From contig NZ_VSRL01000016.1 in the NCBI RefSeq assembly GCF_012184385.1, positions 1 to 64,000 on the forward strand: DNA of 64,000 nt, written 5' to 3'. Source of the stretch: Lentzea indica (GTDB lineage Bacteria; Actinomycetota; Actinomycetes; Mycobacteriales; Pseudonocardiaceae). Below, one piece after another: positions 11,984 to 19,509 of this stretch. Numbering within the stretch: the first letter of the stretch is position 1; each line of letters opens with the position of its first letter. Below the pieces are notes generated by a model. It had not been told where the DNA came from and did not search any database. It saw only the letters and a list, made by a program, of their open reading frames with translations. The position numbers and the translations under genes were made by a program.

Positions 11984-13122
11984 CGCAGGACACCGTGCGG
12001 ACGATCGACGCAGGCGCACCTCCAGCGCGGTTCGCGCGCGGCTGGCACTGCCTCGGGCTCGCCGACAGCTTCCGCGACGGCAAACCCCATGCCGTGGAGG
12101 CGTTCGGCACGAAGCTCGTGGTGTTCGGGACCGAGGACGGCGAGCTCAACGTGCTCGACGGCTACTGCCGGCACATGGGCGGCGACCTCACCCAGGGCAC
12201 CATCAAGGGCAACGCGATCGCATGCCCGTTCCACGACTGGCGCTGGGCGGGCAACGGCCGGTGCGTCGACATCCCCTACGCCAAAAGGGTTCCGTTGAGG
12301 GCGCGCACCCGGTCGTGGATCACGCTGGAGGAGAACAAGCAGCTCTTCGTGTGGAACGACCCGCAGGGCAACCCGCCGCCGGAGCACGTGACGATCCCGC
12401 GCATCGAGGCCGCGTTCAGCGACGAGTGGAGCAACTGGACCTGGGACTCGGTGGTGATCGACAACGCGAACTGCCGCGAGATCATCGACAACGTCGTGGA
12501 CATGGCCCACTTCTTCTACATCCACTTCGCGTTCCCGACATACTTCAAGAACGTGATGGAAGGCCACGTCGCTTCGCAGTATCTCACGACGCGGGGACGC
12601 CCGGACGTCGCGATGGGCTCGAACTACACCGGCGACGTCGAGGTTCGTTCGGAAGCCTCGTACTACGGACCGTCATACATGATCGACTACCTGTGGAACG
12701 ACTACAAGGGCATCGAGATCGAGACGGTGCTGATCAACTGTCACTACCCGATCACGCCGAACTCGTTCAAGCTCCAGTGGGGCGCGATCGTGAAGAAGCT
12801 GCCGGGTGTCGACGACGTGCACGCCGACAAGATCGCGGCCAAGTTCGCGCGCGGCATCGGCGTGGGGTTCCTGCAGGACGTCGAGATCTGGCAGAACAAG
12901 AGCCGCATCGACAACCCGTTGCTGTGCGAGGAGGACGGGCCGGTCTACCAGCTTCGGCGCTGGTACGAGCAGTTCTACGTCGACGTGGAGGACGTCAGCG
13001 ACGACATGGTGCGGCGCTTCGAGTTCGAGGTCGACACGAGCCGCGCGGTCGAGGTGTGGGAGAAGGAGGTCGCCGAGAATCTGGCCAGGAAACAACCGGC
13101 ACCGCAGGAGTCGGCGACATGA
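11980..13122 (+). CDS. kshA: KshA, oxygenase component of 3-ketosteroid 9-alpha-hydroxylase
   Basis: A 380-residue Rieske oxygenase. The [2Fe-2S] ligands are C63/H65 (YCRHMGG) and C82/H85 (CPFHDW); the mononuclear iron site includes H177 and H182 in DMAHFFYIHF, with an acidic ligand expected near GFLQDVEIW. With KshB it hydroxylates C9 of the steroid nucleus. ATG overlaps the kstD stop by four bases, and the gene is followed by a coupled 79-residue gene. Confidence 0.96.
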   Translation: MTQDTVRTIDAGAPPARFARGWHCLGLADSFRDGKPHAVEAFGTKLVVFGTEDGELNVLDGYCRHMGGDLTQGTIKGNAIACPFHDWRWAGNGRCVDIPYAKRVPLRARTRSWITLEENKQLFVWNDPQGNPPPEHVTIPRIEAAFSDEWSNWTWDSVVIDNANCREIIDNVVDMAHFFYIHFAFPTYFKNVMEGHVASQYLTTRGRPDVAMGSNYTGDVEVRSEASYYGPSYMIDYLWNDYKGIEIETVLINCHYPITPNSFKLQWGAIVKKLPGVDDVHADKIAAKFARGIGVGFLQDVEIWQNKSRIDNPLLCEEDGPVYQLRRWYEQFYVDVEDVSDDMVRRFEFEVDTSRAVEVWEKEVAENLARKQPAPQESAT

Positions 13123-13358
13123 GCGAGCGCGACGAGTTCCTCGTCGGCGGGATGGAACCGGTTCGGTGCGACTGCGGGAACCGGGTGCTGGTCAAGAAGA
13201 ACAGTCCGCAACACACGAGCGTGCAGTGGCTGTCCGACACCAGCACGTGCCCGGAGCTCTGCGGGCCGCGGTCGGCGTTCGTGCCGACCTGCCTGCGCCT
13301 GCGGGACAGCATCGAGAAGGCCGTGCGCGACGGGACGCTGGAGGTCGCCGATGGCTGA
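13119..13358 (+). CDS. Small cysteine-rich protein embedded in the ksh operon
   Basis: 79 residues beginning MSERDEFLVGGMEPVRCDCG. It has a CDCG pair, a CPELCG pair and a further Cys in FVPTCLRL, a pattern suggesting one zinc or iron-sulfur site, and ends with an amphipathic helix (LRDSIEKAVRDGTLEV). No signal peptide. The ATG overlaps the kshA stop (ATGA) and the end overlaps kshB by eight bases, so it is co-translated between the two hydroxylase subunits. I do not recognise a characterised function; a role in KshAB assembly or electron transfer is inference. Confidence 0.8.
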   Translation: MSERDEFLVGGMEPVRCDCGNRVLVKKNSPQHTSVQWLSDTSTCPELCGPRSAFVPTCLRLRDSIEKAVRDGTLEVADG

Positions 13359-14319
13359 GGTGCACCGGCTGCGGGTCGACGCGGTGATCGAGGAGACCGC
13401 CGACGCCCGGTCGTTCGTGCTGTCGGGCGTGTCGTTCTCGCCGCGCCCCGGCCAGTTCCTGACCGTGCGGGCAGGGGACGTGGCGCGCTGCTACTCCCTG
13501 TCCAGCGTGCCGGGTGAGCCGTTGAAGATCACGGTCAAGCGCACGCCGGACGGGTACGGGTCGCACTGGATGTGCTCCGAGGTGCGCGCGGGCATGGAGC
13601 TGGACGTGCTGGCGCCTGCCGGGGTGTTCACGCCGTCGTCGCTGGACGGGTCGTTGCTCGCTTTCGCGGCCGGTAGCGGGATCACACCGGTGATGTCGAT
13701 CATCAAGGCGGTCCTCGCTCAGGGATCCGGGCGGGTGTTCCTCTTCTACGCCAACCGGGACGAGGCCTCGGTGATCTTCGCGCGCGAGCTCGACGAGCTG
13801 TGCCGCGCACATCCGGATCGGCTGACCGTCGTGCACTGGCTGGAGTCCGTGCAGGGATTGCCGCACGTGGGCGCGTTGCGCGCGTTCGTCCGGGATTGCG
13901 ACGAAGCGTTCGTGTGCGGACCTGGGCCGTTCATGGAAGCCGCTCGCAAGGCGCTGCACGGTACTTCGGTCGTGCACATCGAGAAGTTCGTGTCGTTGTC
14001 CAGTGATCCGTTCTCCGAGGCCGAGCCCGTGGTGGACGACCGGCCGGACGCGGTGGTCGAGGTCGACCTGGACGGTGAGCACCACCGGTTTCCGTGGCCC
14101 GCGCGGACGAAGTTGCTCGACCTGTTGCTGGAGAAGGGACTCGACGCGCCGTACTCGTGTCGGGAGGGTGCGTGCAGCGCGTGTGCGTGCCGGCTCGTCG
14201 AGGGCGAGGTCAAGATGCTCAACAACGACGTGCTCGACCCGGAGGACATCGCCGACGGCATCGTGCTGGCGTGCCAGTCGGTTCCGGTCACCGACACCGT
14301 GAAGATCACCTACGAGTGA
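13351..14319 (+). CDS. kshB: KshB, reductase component of 3-ketosteroid 9-alpha-hydroxylase
   Basis: A 322-residue ferredoxin-NAD(P)H reductase-type protein. An FAD module (RCYSLSSVP), an NAD module (AAGSGITPVMSI, CGPGPFM) and a C-terminal plant-type [2Fe-2S] domain with CREGACSACAC and a distal Cys near ACQS appear in the KshB order. It passes electrons from NADH to KshA. ATG at 13351 overlaps the small Cys protein by eight bases. Confidence 0.95.
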   Translation: MAEVHRLRVDAVIEETADARSFVLSGVSFSPRPGQFLTVRAGDVARCYSLSSVPGEPLKITVKRTPDGYGSHWMCSEVRAGMELDVLAPAGVFTPSSLDGSLLAFAAGSGITPVMSIIKAVLAQGSGRVFLFYANRDEASVIFARELDELCRAHPDRLTVVHWLESVQGLPHVGALRAFVRDCDEAFVCGPGPFMEAARKALHGTSVVHIEKFVSLSSDPFSEAEPVVDDRPDAVVEVDLDGEHHRFPWPARTKLLDLLLEKGLDAPYSCREGACSACACRLVEGEVKMLNNDVLDPEDIADGIVLACQSVPVTDTVKITYE

Positions 14320-14329
14320 GGGGCGCCTG

Positions 14330-15160
14330 ATGCCGATCGACCCTGACGTTGCGATCGGGGCGGAACTTCCCGAGATCAAGTTCTCCTGGACGCACTCGGA
14401 CGTGCTGCTCTACCACCTGGCTCTGGGGGCCACCGAACTCCGCTACGTCTACGAGCAGGGCCTGCGGGTGCTGCCCACGTTCGGCGTTGTGGCGCCTCGC
14501 TTCCACGAGACCGCGCCGCCCGCCGTGTCGTTCCCCGGTGTGGACATCGACCTGGCCCGCGTTCTGCACGGGACGCAGGAGATCACCGTGCACGCTGCTC
14601 TCCCGGCCGAGGGAGAAGCCGTGTTGCGGACGCGGATCGCGGACGTGTGGGACAAGGAGAAGGCAGCCGTGATCGTGCAGGAGTCGACGGCCGTGACTCC
14701 CGACGGGAGCGCTTTGTACACGACGAGGTCCAGCATCTTCGCTCGCGGTGAGGGCGGGTTCGGCGGTTCGCGCGGACCGTCTTCGAAGGTGGAGGTGCCT
14801 GATCGCGAGCCGGATGTCGTGATCGAGACGCCGACCTTGCCACAACAGGCTTATCTCTACCGGTTGTGCGGCGACCGGAATCCGTTGCACGCCGATCCGG
14901 AGTTCGCTCAGCGCGCCGGGTTCGACCAGCCGATCCTGCACGGCCTGTGCACCTACGGCGTGGTGTGCAAGGCCGTGATCGACGCAGTGCTCGACGGGCC
15001 GGAGCAGGTTCTGTCGTTCGGGGCGAAGTTCGCGGGTGTGGTCTTCCCCGGCGAGACGCTGACCACGCGGGTGTGGCGGGACGGTCCGCGGCTCGTGCTC
15101 ACCACCACGGCCGCGGACCGTCCCGTTCTCGCTGATGCCGTGCTCACCCTTCGCGGCTAG
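14330..15160 (+). CDS. Hsd4B-like MaoC-family enoyl-CoA hydratase
   Basis: 276 residues with a double hot-dog architecture. The C-terminal repeat holds the hydratase-2 motif YRLCGDRNPLHADPEFAQRAGF followed by ILHGLCTYG; the N-terminal half is a non-catalytic hot-dog. It resembles actinobacterial Hsd4B (the Rv3538 type next to kstD in mycobacteria), a hydratase of the steroid side chain. ATG at 14330 lies 10 bp after kshB in the same operon. Last gene of the rightward unit; about 240 bp without a recognised gene follow. Confidence 0.85.
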   Translation: MPIDPDVAIGAELPEIKFSWTHSDVLLYHLALGATELRYVYEQGLRVLPTFGVVAPRFHETAPPAVSFPGVDIDLARVLHGTQEITVHAALPAEGEAVLRTRIADVWDKEKAAVIVQESTAVTPDGSALYTTRSSIFARGEGGFGGSRGPSSKVEVPDREPDVVIETPTLPQQAYLYRLCGDRNPLHADPEFAQRAGFDQPILHGLCTYGVVCKAVIDAVLDGPEQVLSFGAKFAGVVFPGETLTTRVWRDGPRLVLTTTAADRPVLADAVLTLRG

Positions 15161-15404
15161 CCGTGACAAGCAGCGTCCCCCGGTCGCCGCCATCGGCTCG
15201 AGAAGGACCTCGCGCGACGGTCGTAGCGCCGCCCTTGCATGTTGTGCGCCAGTACCTGGTGCGCGAGCGGCACTTGGCCGTAGACGCCGGCCGAAGAGCG
15301 GGACAAGCAATAAGTGTAAACCGGGGAAGCCCCACGAGCAGCCGGACGTGAACACGCGGCTGTCGTGAGGGCTTCGCTACTGGTGCGAACTCCGGATCGT
15401 CGAT

Positions 15405-16580
15405 TTACTCGAACGTGGCCACGATGTTGCCGGGCCGGTCAAGCCAGGCGGTCTGGCTGTCTGTCGTGACGGTCAGGCCGAACCGGGTGCGCTCCGGGCA
15501 GCCGGACTCGACCCACCAGGCGTGGGCCCGCTCAGCCTCGGTCCACAACGCGCGCGGACCCTGCTGGCGAACCTCGAACTCGCCCAGCGCTGTGCTGCCG
15601 CCGTCGACCTGCACGGTCGCCCACGAGTCGGAGTCGACGTCGTAGAGCAGCAGCTCGTACGCCTCGCCGTCCTCCTTGTCGTAGGCGATGCTGTGCTGGA
15701 CTCCGGGCAGGCGCAGGCCCACGGCGAACGCGCCGTCGCGGTCTAGAGCCACCTCATCCGGCCGTACCGTCGAGAAGAACGACGGCACGCCGGTCGCCTC
15801 GTCGGCGATGCGGCCGTACTTGCCCGCGAACCCGAACGGCACGCGGTGATCGCGCAGGTTCATGAAGAACGCGTCACCGACGACAGGGCCGACGGCGGTG
15901 CGTTCTCCTTGGGAGACAAGGCGAACCAGCACGCCGCTGCCCCACGTCGACTTCCACGGGGTGACGAGCTCGCCGCGCGGGCGCAGCTGCGCGACCCACG
16001 CGATCGGGATGTGCCCGGCCTGGACCGACGCGGTGGCGATGATCCGGTCGTACGGCGCGTTGGCGGAGTAGCCCTCGGCGCCGTCACCCACCACGACGGT
16101 CGGCTTGCGGCCCACCGCTTCGAGCGCGGCCTGTGCCTGCTCGGCCAACTCCTGGTCGACCTCGACGGTGGTGACCTGCGCGTCGCCGAGACGGTGAGAC
16201 AGCAGCGCGGCGTTGTAGCCGGTGCCGGTCCCGATCTCCAGCACGTTCGCGACGTCACCGGTGATGTTGAGGGCTTCCAGCATCGCGAGCACCACTGTGG
16301 GTTGTGACGCTGAGCTGGTGGCGTTGCGGCTGGTATCCGGCCAAACGGTCTTGCCGTCGTCGAGCTGCGTCACGATCGGAACGTCGGAGTAGACAGCGGC
16401 CTCCCACCGGGCATGGTCGGTAGCGCCGTCGAGCGGGCGTGGCTGTCCGTTGTAGTCGTCTACCCAACAGTGCGCGGGGACGAACAGTGCGCGGTCCACG
16501 GCGGAGAACGTCTCCGCCCAGGCCGCCGGAAGTGCTCCGGCGGCCGTGAGTTCTGCAGTCAGTTCGGCGTGAGAGCTCAC
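15405..16580 (-). CDS. PIMT-like protein methyltransferase with C-terminal extension
   Basis: 391 residues. The N-terminal half is protein-L-isoaspartate methyltransferase-like (SQPTVVLAMLE, VLEIGTGTGYNAALLS, VTTVEVD, YDRIIATASV). The C-terminal 150 residues form a second domain seen in the peptide-maturation methyltransferases of actinomycete RiPP-type clusters. The GTG at 16580 overlaps the stop of a 40-residue gene (GTGA). No ATP-grasp maturase or obvious precursor motif is visible nearby, so repair of isoaspartate or modification of a peptide are both possible. Confidence 0.75.
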   Translation of the reverse strand: MSSHAELTAELTAAGALPAAWAETFSAVDRALFVPAHCWVDDYNGQPRPLDGATDHARWEAAVYSDVPIVTQLDDGKTVWPDTSRNATSSASQPTVVLAMLEALNITGDVANVLEIGTGTGYNAALLSHRLGDAQVTTVEVDQELAEQAQAALEAVGRKPTVVVGDGAEGYSANAPYDRIIATASVQAGHIPIAWVAQLRPRGELVTPWKSTWGSGVLVRLVSQGERTAVGPVVGDAFFMNLRDHRVPFGFAGKYGRIADEATGVPSFFSTVRPDEVALDRDGAFAVGLRLPGVQHSIAYDKEDGEAYELLLYDVDSDSWATVQVDGGSTALGEFEVRQQGPRALWTEAERAHAWWVESGCPERTRFGLTVTTDSQTAWLDRPGNIVATFE

Positions 16581-16699
16581 TTGCTGTGCTGCCCGTCCGG
16601 CTGGTCCGGGTTGCTCCCGCCCGAGCCCGAGCCTTGCGGCTTGTGCGGCGGATCCTGCCGGTCCTGGTCCGTCTTGTCCTCGTGCTTGCTGTCGCCCAT
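16577..16699 (-). CDS. 40-residue hydrophilic peptide coupled to the methyltransferase
   Basis: Encodes MGDSKHEDKTDQ..., rich in Asp, Gln, Pro, Gly and Ser, with the tail QPDGQHSK. It has no cysteine and no membrane segment. Its TGA overlaps the GTG of the methyltransferase, which argues that it is translated. It may be only a coupling leader or may be a substrate of the enzyme; neither is shown. The motif content matches no precursor family I know. Confidence 0.5.
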   Translation of the reverse strand: MGDSKHEDKTDQDRQDPPHKPQGSGSGGSNPDQPDGQHSK

Positions 16700-16998
16700 G
16701 ATCAAGCGCCCCTCTCATCTGGGTGGAACGGTGCACCGGATGTGCCACCGAGTTCAAGGCCGCGACCTGGCGCGGCTGGGTGAAAGTCCTTGCGATGCAG
16801 GGAAAAAGGCACCATCGACGCGAGTGCGCAGCGGCGCTGCGCGGTCACCGCGAGCGCGCGCGACGACGCCGAGTCGACGTACCGTAGGCCGGAAGGCTGG
16901 TCGAGCGCAGCGCCGCCGTAAGCCGGTCACGGGCGGCGCGGAAGTCTTTCGGCATCGATGTGCGGGTCTCAGTCCTGGGGCTATTCGTTCTCGTCGTG
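16700..16998. other. Gene-free stretch between the small leftward genes
   Basis: About 300 bp in which I see no credible ORF on either strand. Several GC-rich inverted stretches occur (for example GCAGCGGCGCTGC near 16829), and GGGTGAAAGTCC at 16778-16789 vaguely resembles intron or structured-RNA leaders. Nothing can be assigned. Confidence 0.4.
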
Positions 16999-17130
16999 TT
17001 AGGCATGCGCTTGGTCGAGTGCCTTCTCGTCGAGCTGGTTCTCGCGTCGCTGCGCGAGCAGTTCGGAGCGTTGTTCGTTGGTCAGGGACAGCCACCGCTC
17101 GGCGATGGATTCCGGCGTGAGGTCGTTCAT
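16999..17130 (-). CDS. 43-residue helical protein
   Basis: Encodes MNDLTPESIAERWLSLTNEQ... ending DEKALDQAHA. It is strongly helical and charged, with no Cys and no membrane segment. It lies 12 bp after the stop of the small membrane protein and is probably co-transcribed with it. No family recognised. Codon use has the expected high GC3, which supports translation. Confidence 0.5.
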   Translation of the reverse strand: MNDLTPESIAERWLSLTNEQRSELLAQRRENQLDEKALDQAHA

Positions 17131-17142
17131 CCGAGTAATCGG

Positions 17143-17451
17143 CTAGTTGCCGTGTCGCTGGTGACGTCGGTGTGCGGCTGCTCGCCGCCACCAGTCGAAG
17201 TGGTCGCCGACATTCCAGGTCCACGTCGCCGTGGCTACGAGGCCGAGGACGATCGTTAGTGCGGTCACGGCTCGTCTCCATGAGGGGCGACGGGGGGCGC
17301 GGTGGCGTCCCTCGCGTGGGAGCGCGCGTTTGACGGCGGAGCGGGCGAGCAGTTCGCCGTAGGCGACTGCGATGACGACGCTGATGATCAGCACGACGAT
17401 GGTCGAAAGCCCGCAGACACAGAGCTGCGCGCTTGCCGCGAGGGCAGTCAT
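17143..17451 (-). CDS. Small membrane protein with two predicted transmembrane segments
   Basis: 102 residues. Segment 1 (LSTIVVLIISVVIAVAYGELLA) and segment 2 (AVTALTIVLGLVATATW) flank a basic loop rich in Arg; the tail is His/Arg-rich. An AGGAAGGA ribosome site precedes the ATG at 17451. Divergent from the GntR gene across an operator-bearing region, so it is probably under GntR control. Function unknown. Confidence 0.65.
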   Translation of the reverse strand: MTALAASAQLCVCGLSTIVVLIISVVIAVAYGELLARSAVKRALPREGRHRAPRRPSWRRAVTALTIVLGLVATATWTWNVGDHFDWWRRAAAHRRHQRHGN

Positions 17452-17546
17452 CGCGCTTCCTTCCTGGCTGAGCCTGAGCTTGCGCTCTACGTGGTGATCC
17501 GCCGGGATGCCCGTGCCGAGTTGCTCAGGCTCGATCCAAGTTAGTG

Positions 17547-17560
17547 GTGTACTAGAACAC
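17547..17560. promoter_or_regulatory. Candidate GntR operator 1
   Basis: GTGTACTAGAACAC is a near-palindrome (GTGT-n-CTAG-n-ACAC). Its right half CTAGAACACTG recurs 73 bp downstream as CTAGAACACCG at 17625-17635. It lies between the leftward small-gene unit and the GntR gene. Confidence 0.55.
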
Positions 17561-17620
17561 TGTCAACTACTGCGTTATAGAGCCCCCCCTTCCGGGGTGA
17601 ACTTTCACCGTCGCAGCCAC

Positions 17621-17635
17621 TGTGCTAGAACACCG
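17621..17635. promoter_or_regulatory. Candidate GntR operator 2
   Basis: TGTGCTAGAACACCG repeats the CTAGAACAC core of the site at 17547-17560, in the same orientation, 11 bp before the first possible ATG (17646) of the GntR gene. The pair suggests autoregulation. Confidence 0.55.
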
Positions 17636-17663
17636 GTATTACCCGATGAGGAGCAGTGGGACA

Positions 17664-18413
17664 GTGCCTGTCGTCGAACGCCCCGAACCGCCGTATCTGC
17701 AGGTCGTTCGGCACATCCGCGAGCAGATCATGGCGGGTGAGCTGACTGAGGGTGAGCTCGTGCCGTCAGCGCGGAAGCTGGCGACCGAGTGGGGTGTCGC
17801 CCTCGCCACGGCTGTCAAGGCGCTCAACACGTTGCGCGCCGAAGGCCTGGTGGCAGGTGTGCCGGGCGTCGGCACAGTGGTGACCAGCCGGGAGCGGCAC
17901 ACCTCGCCGCAAGATCGGATGTTGGTGACCCATCGGACAGGTCTGATCTATCCGCCGGGACAACACGCTCGCGTTCGGTCCGCTGAACTCGTTCCAGCGC
18001 CGCCCTACGTCGCCGACGCACTCGGGATCGAGTCCGGCGCTCTCGTGATCCGACGCACGCGAACCACGTACAACTCCAAGAACCAACCCGAATCGACCTC
18101 GACCTCCTGGTTCAACGGCGACCTCAGGGAGACGTGTCCTGATCTGCTTGAGCTGAAGCGGATCAAGAACGGCACCGCCGGATACATCAACGCGCGGACG
18201 GGTCGCCGGCTCGTTCACGGCCGCGACGGCATCGCGGCGGCCGCCGCGACCGGCGAGGTGGCTGCGGAGCTGGGCATCAAGCCAGGCGAACCGGTTCTCC
18301 TGGGCCGTAACTGGTGGCGCGACGAACAGGGTGTCGTAGCGGAATTCGGCGAATCCGTCGCTCCGAAGGAGCGCTGGGTGTTCTACGACTATGAGATTGG
18401 GAACGGCAAGTGA
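17664..18413 (+). CDS. GntR-family (HutC-type) transcriptional regulator
   Basis: 249 residues from the GTG at 17664, preceded by GAGGAG; an in-frame ATG at 17646 is the alternative. The N-terminal winged helix (YLQVVRHIREQIMAGEL, GVALATAVKALNTLRAEGLV) is GntR. The C-terminal UTRA-like ligand domain (ALGIESGALVIRRTRTTY, WFNGDL, LGIKPGEPVLLGRN) marks the HutC subgroup. Its stop overlaps the purC start (GTGA), tying a ligand-responsive regulator to a purine enzyme. Confidence 0.9.
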   Translation: MPVVERPEPPYLQVVRHIREQIMAGELTEGELVPSARKLATEWGVALATAVKALNTLRAEGLVAGVPGVGTVVTSRERHTSPQDRMLVTHRTGLIYPPGQHARVRSAELVPAPPYVADALGIESGALVIRRTRTTYNSKNQPESTSTSWFNGDLRETCPDLLELKRIKNGTAGYINARTGRRLVHGRDGIAAAAATGEVAAELGIKPGEPVLLGRNWWRDEQGVVAEFGESVAPKERWVFYDYEIGNGK

Positions 18414-19258
18414 AGAAGGTCCATGCGGGCAAGGTCCGTGATCTGTACGAACTGGACGGTGGAGACCTGCTGCTCGTGGCCACCGACCGTGTGTCGGTCT
18501 ACGACGTGTCGCTGCCGACTCCGGTTCCGGACAAGGGAAAGCTGCTCACTGCCTTGTCCACGTGGTGGTTCGGCCAGACAACGGACATCGTGCCGAACCA
18601 CCTGATCTCCGTCACCGATGTGCCGGAAGACTTCGCCGGTCGCGCGATGCGGTGCAAGCCGCTGAAGATGCTCCCTGTCGAGTGCATCGCCCGCGGCTAC
18701 CTCACGGGCCTGGGCTTGCGCGAGTACCAGCGCGACGGACGAGTTTCCGGCGTGGAGCTGCCTGCCGGCCTCGTGGATGCCGACCGGCTGCCGGAACCGG
18801 TGTTCACGCCCACCACCAAGCTCGACACCGGTACGGGCCACGACGAGTTCATCACGTTCGATGATGTCGTCACCGAAGTGGGCGGGGACGTCGCCGAGCA
18901 GCTCCGCGACCTCACCCTGCGGATCTACCGCCGAGGAGCGGAACGCGCCCTCGACAAGGGAATCATCATCGCCGACACCAAGCTCGAGTTCGGCATCGAC
19001 GCCGACGGTGTCCTGACACTCGCTGACGAGGTTCTCACGTCGGACAGCAGCCGGTTCTGGCGCGCGGAGGAATGGCAGCCAGGCCGGGCAGAAGGCCAGA
19101 TCTCCTACGACAAGCAGTTCGTCCGTGACTGGTCCGTGAGCACCGGCTGGGACAAGACCCCTCCCGGCCCCGCGATGCCAGATGACGTCGTGGCGGCGAC
19201 CCGGCAGCGTTACGTCGACGTGTACGAGCGCATCACCGGACTGACGTGGCAAAGTTGA
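18410..19258 (+). CDS. purC: PurC, SAICAR synthase
   Basis: 282 residues with the full SAICAR synthase signature: GKVRDLYEL, SVYDVSLPTPVPDKGKLL, VECIARGYLTGLGLREYQ, IADTKLEFG, LTSDSSRFW and SYDKQFVRDW. It joins aspartate to CAIR using ATP in de novo purine synthesis. The GTG at 18410 overlaps the GntR stop. Being translationally coupled to a GntR regulator is unusual for a housekeeping purC and raises the option of a specialised copy; no other pur gene is in the window. Confidence 0.95.
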   Translation: MKKVHAGKVRDLYELDGGDLLLVATDRVSVYDVSLPTPVPDKGKLLTALSTWWFGQTTDIVPNHLISVTDVPEDFAGRAMRCKPLKMLPVECIARGYLTGLGLREYQRDGRVSGVELPAGLVDADRLPEPVFTPTTKLDTGTGHDEFITFDDVVTEVGGDVAEQLRDLTLRIYRRGAERALDKGIIIADTKLEFGIDADGVLTLADEVLTSDSSRFWRAEEWQPGRAEGQISYDKQFVRDWSVSTGWDKTPPGPAMPDDVVAATRQRYVDVYERITGLTWQS

Positions 19259-19269
19259 GGGAGCCCGCT

Positions 19270-19509
19270 GTGAACACCGTTCCTGAGTGGTACAACCCAC
19301 TCGAGCTCACGCATGAGGTCTACCGCCTTCTGCTGGACAAGGGCCTCCCGGTCGAACGAAGCGGAGACCTCGACGCCGCCGTCGAAGGCGCGGGCATGAT
19401 CCTCCGCTATCTCGGTCTCGAACCTGTCGTCCCCGCGGCGACCGAGGAGTACCGCAGGCTGGACCACGACGGACACCTCGCCTACAACCGGCGCGTTCAC
19501 GGAGACTGA
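19270..19509 (+). CDS. Hypothetical 79-residue protein downstream of purC
   Basis: Starts VNTVPEWYNPLELTHEVYRLL from a GTG with GGGAG seven bases upstream; a GTG at 19246 overlapping purC is the alternative. Mixed helical protein with several aromatic residues, no Cys, no membrane segment. I do not recognise a family. It follows purC by 11 bp and its end overlaps the convergent ltp2 stop by 13 bp. Confidence 0.6.
   Translation: MNTVPEWYNPLELTHEVYRLLLDKGLPVERSGDLDAAVEGAGMILRYLGLEPVVPAATEEYRRLDHDGHLAYNRRVHGD

Noticed and set aside
16778-16990. GGGTGAAAGTCC and following GC-rich stems resembling a group II intron or structured-RNA leader
   Set aside because: Only a short string matches; no reverse transcriptase, no domain V-like hairpin and no exon boundary could be identified.
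16754-17281. Minus-strand open frame of 175 codons
   Set aside because: Arg/Pro-rich without motif; it overlaps the better-supported 43-residue and membrane-protein genes in other frames.
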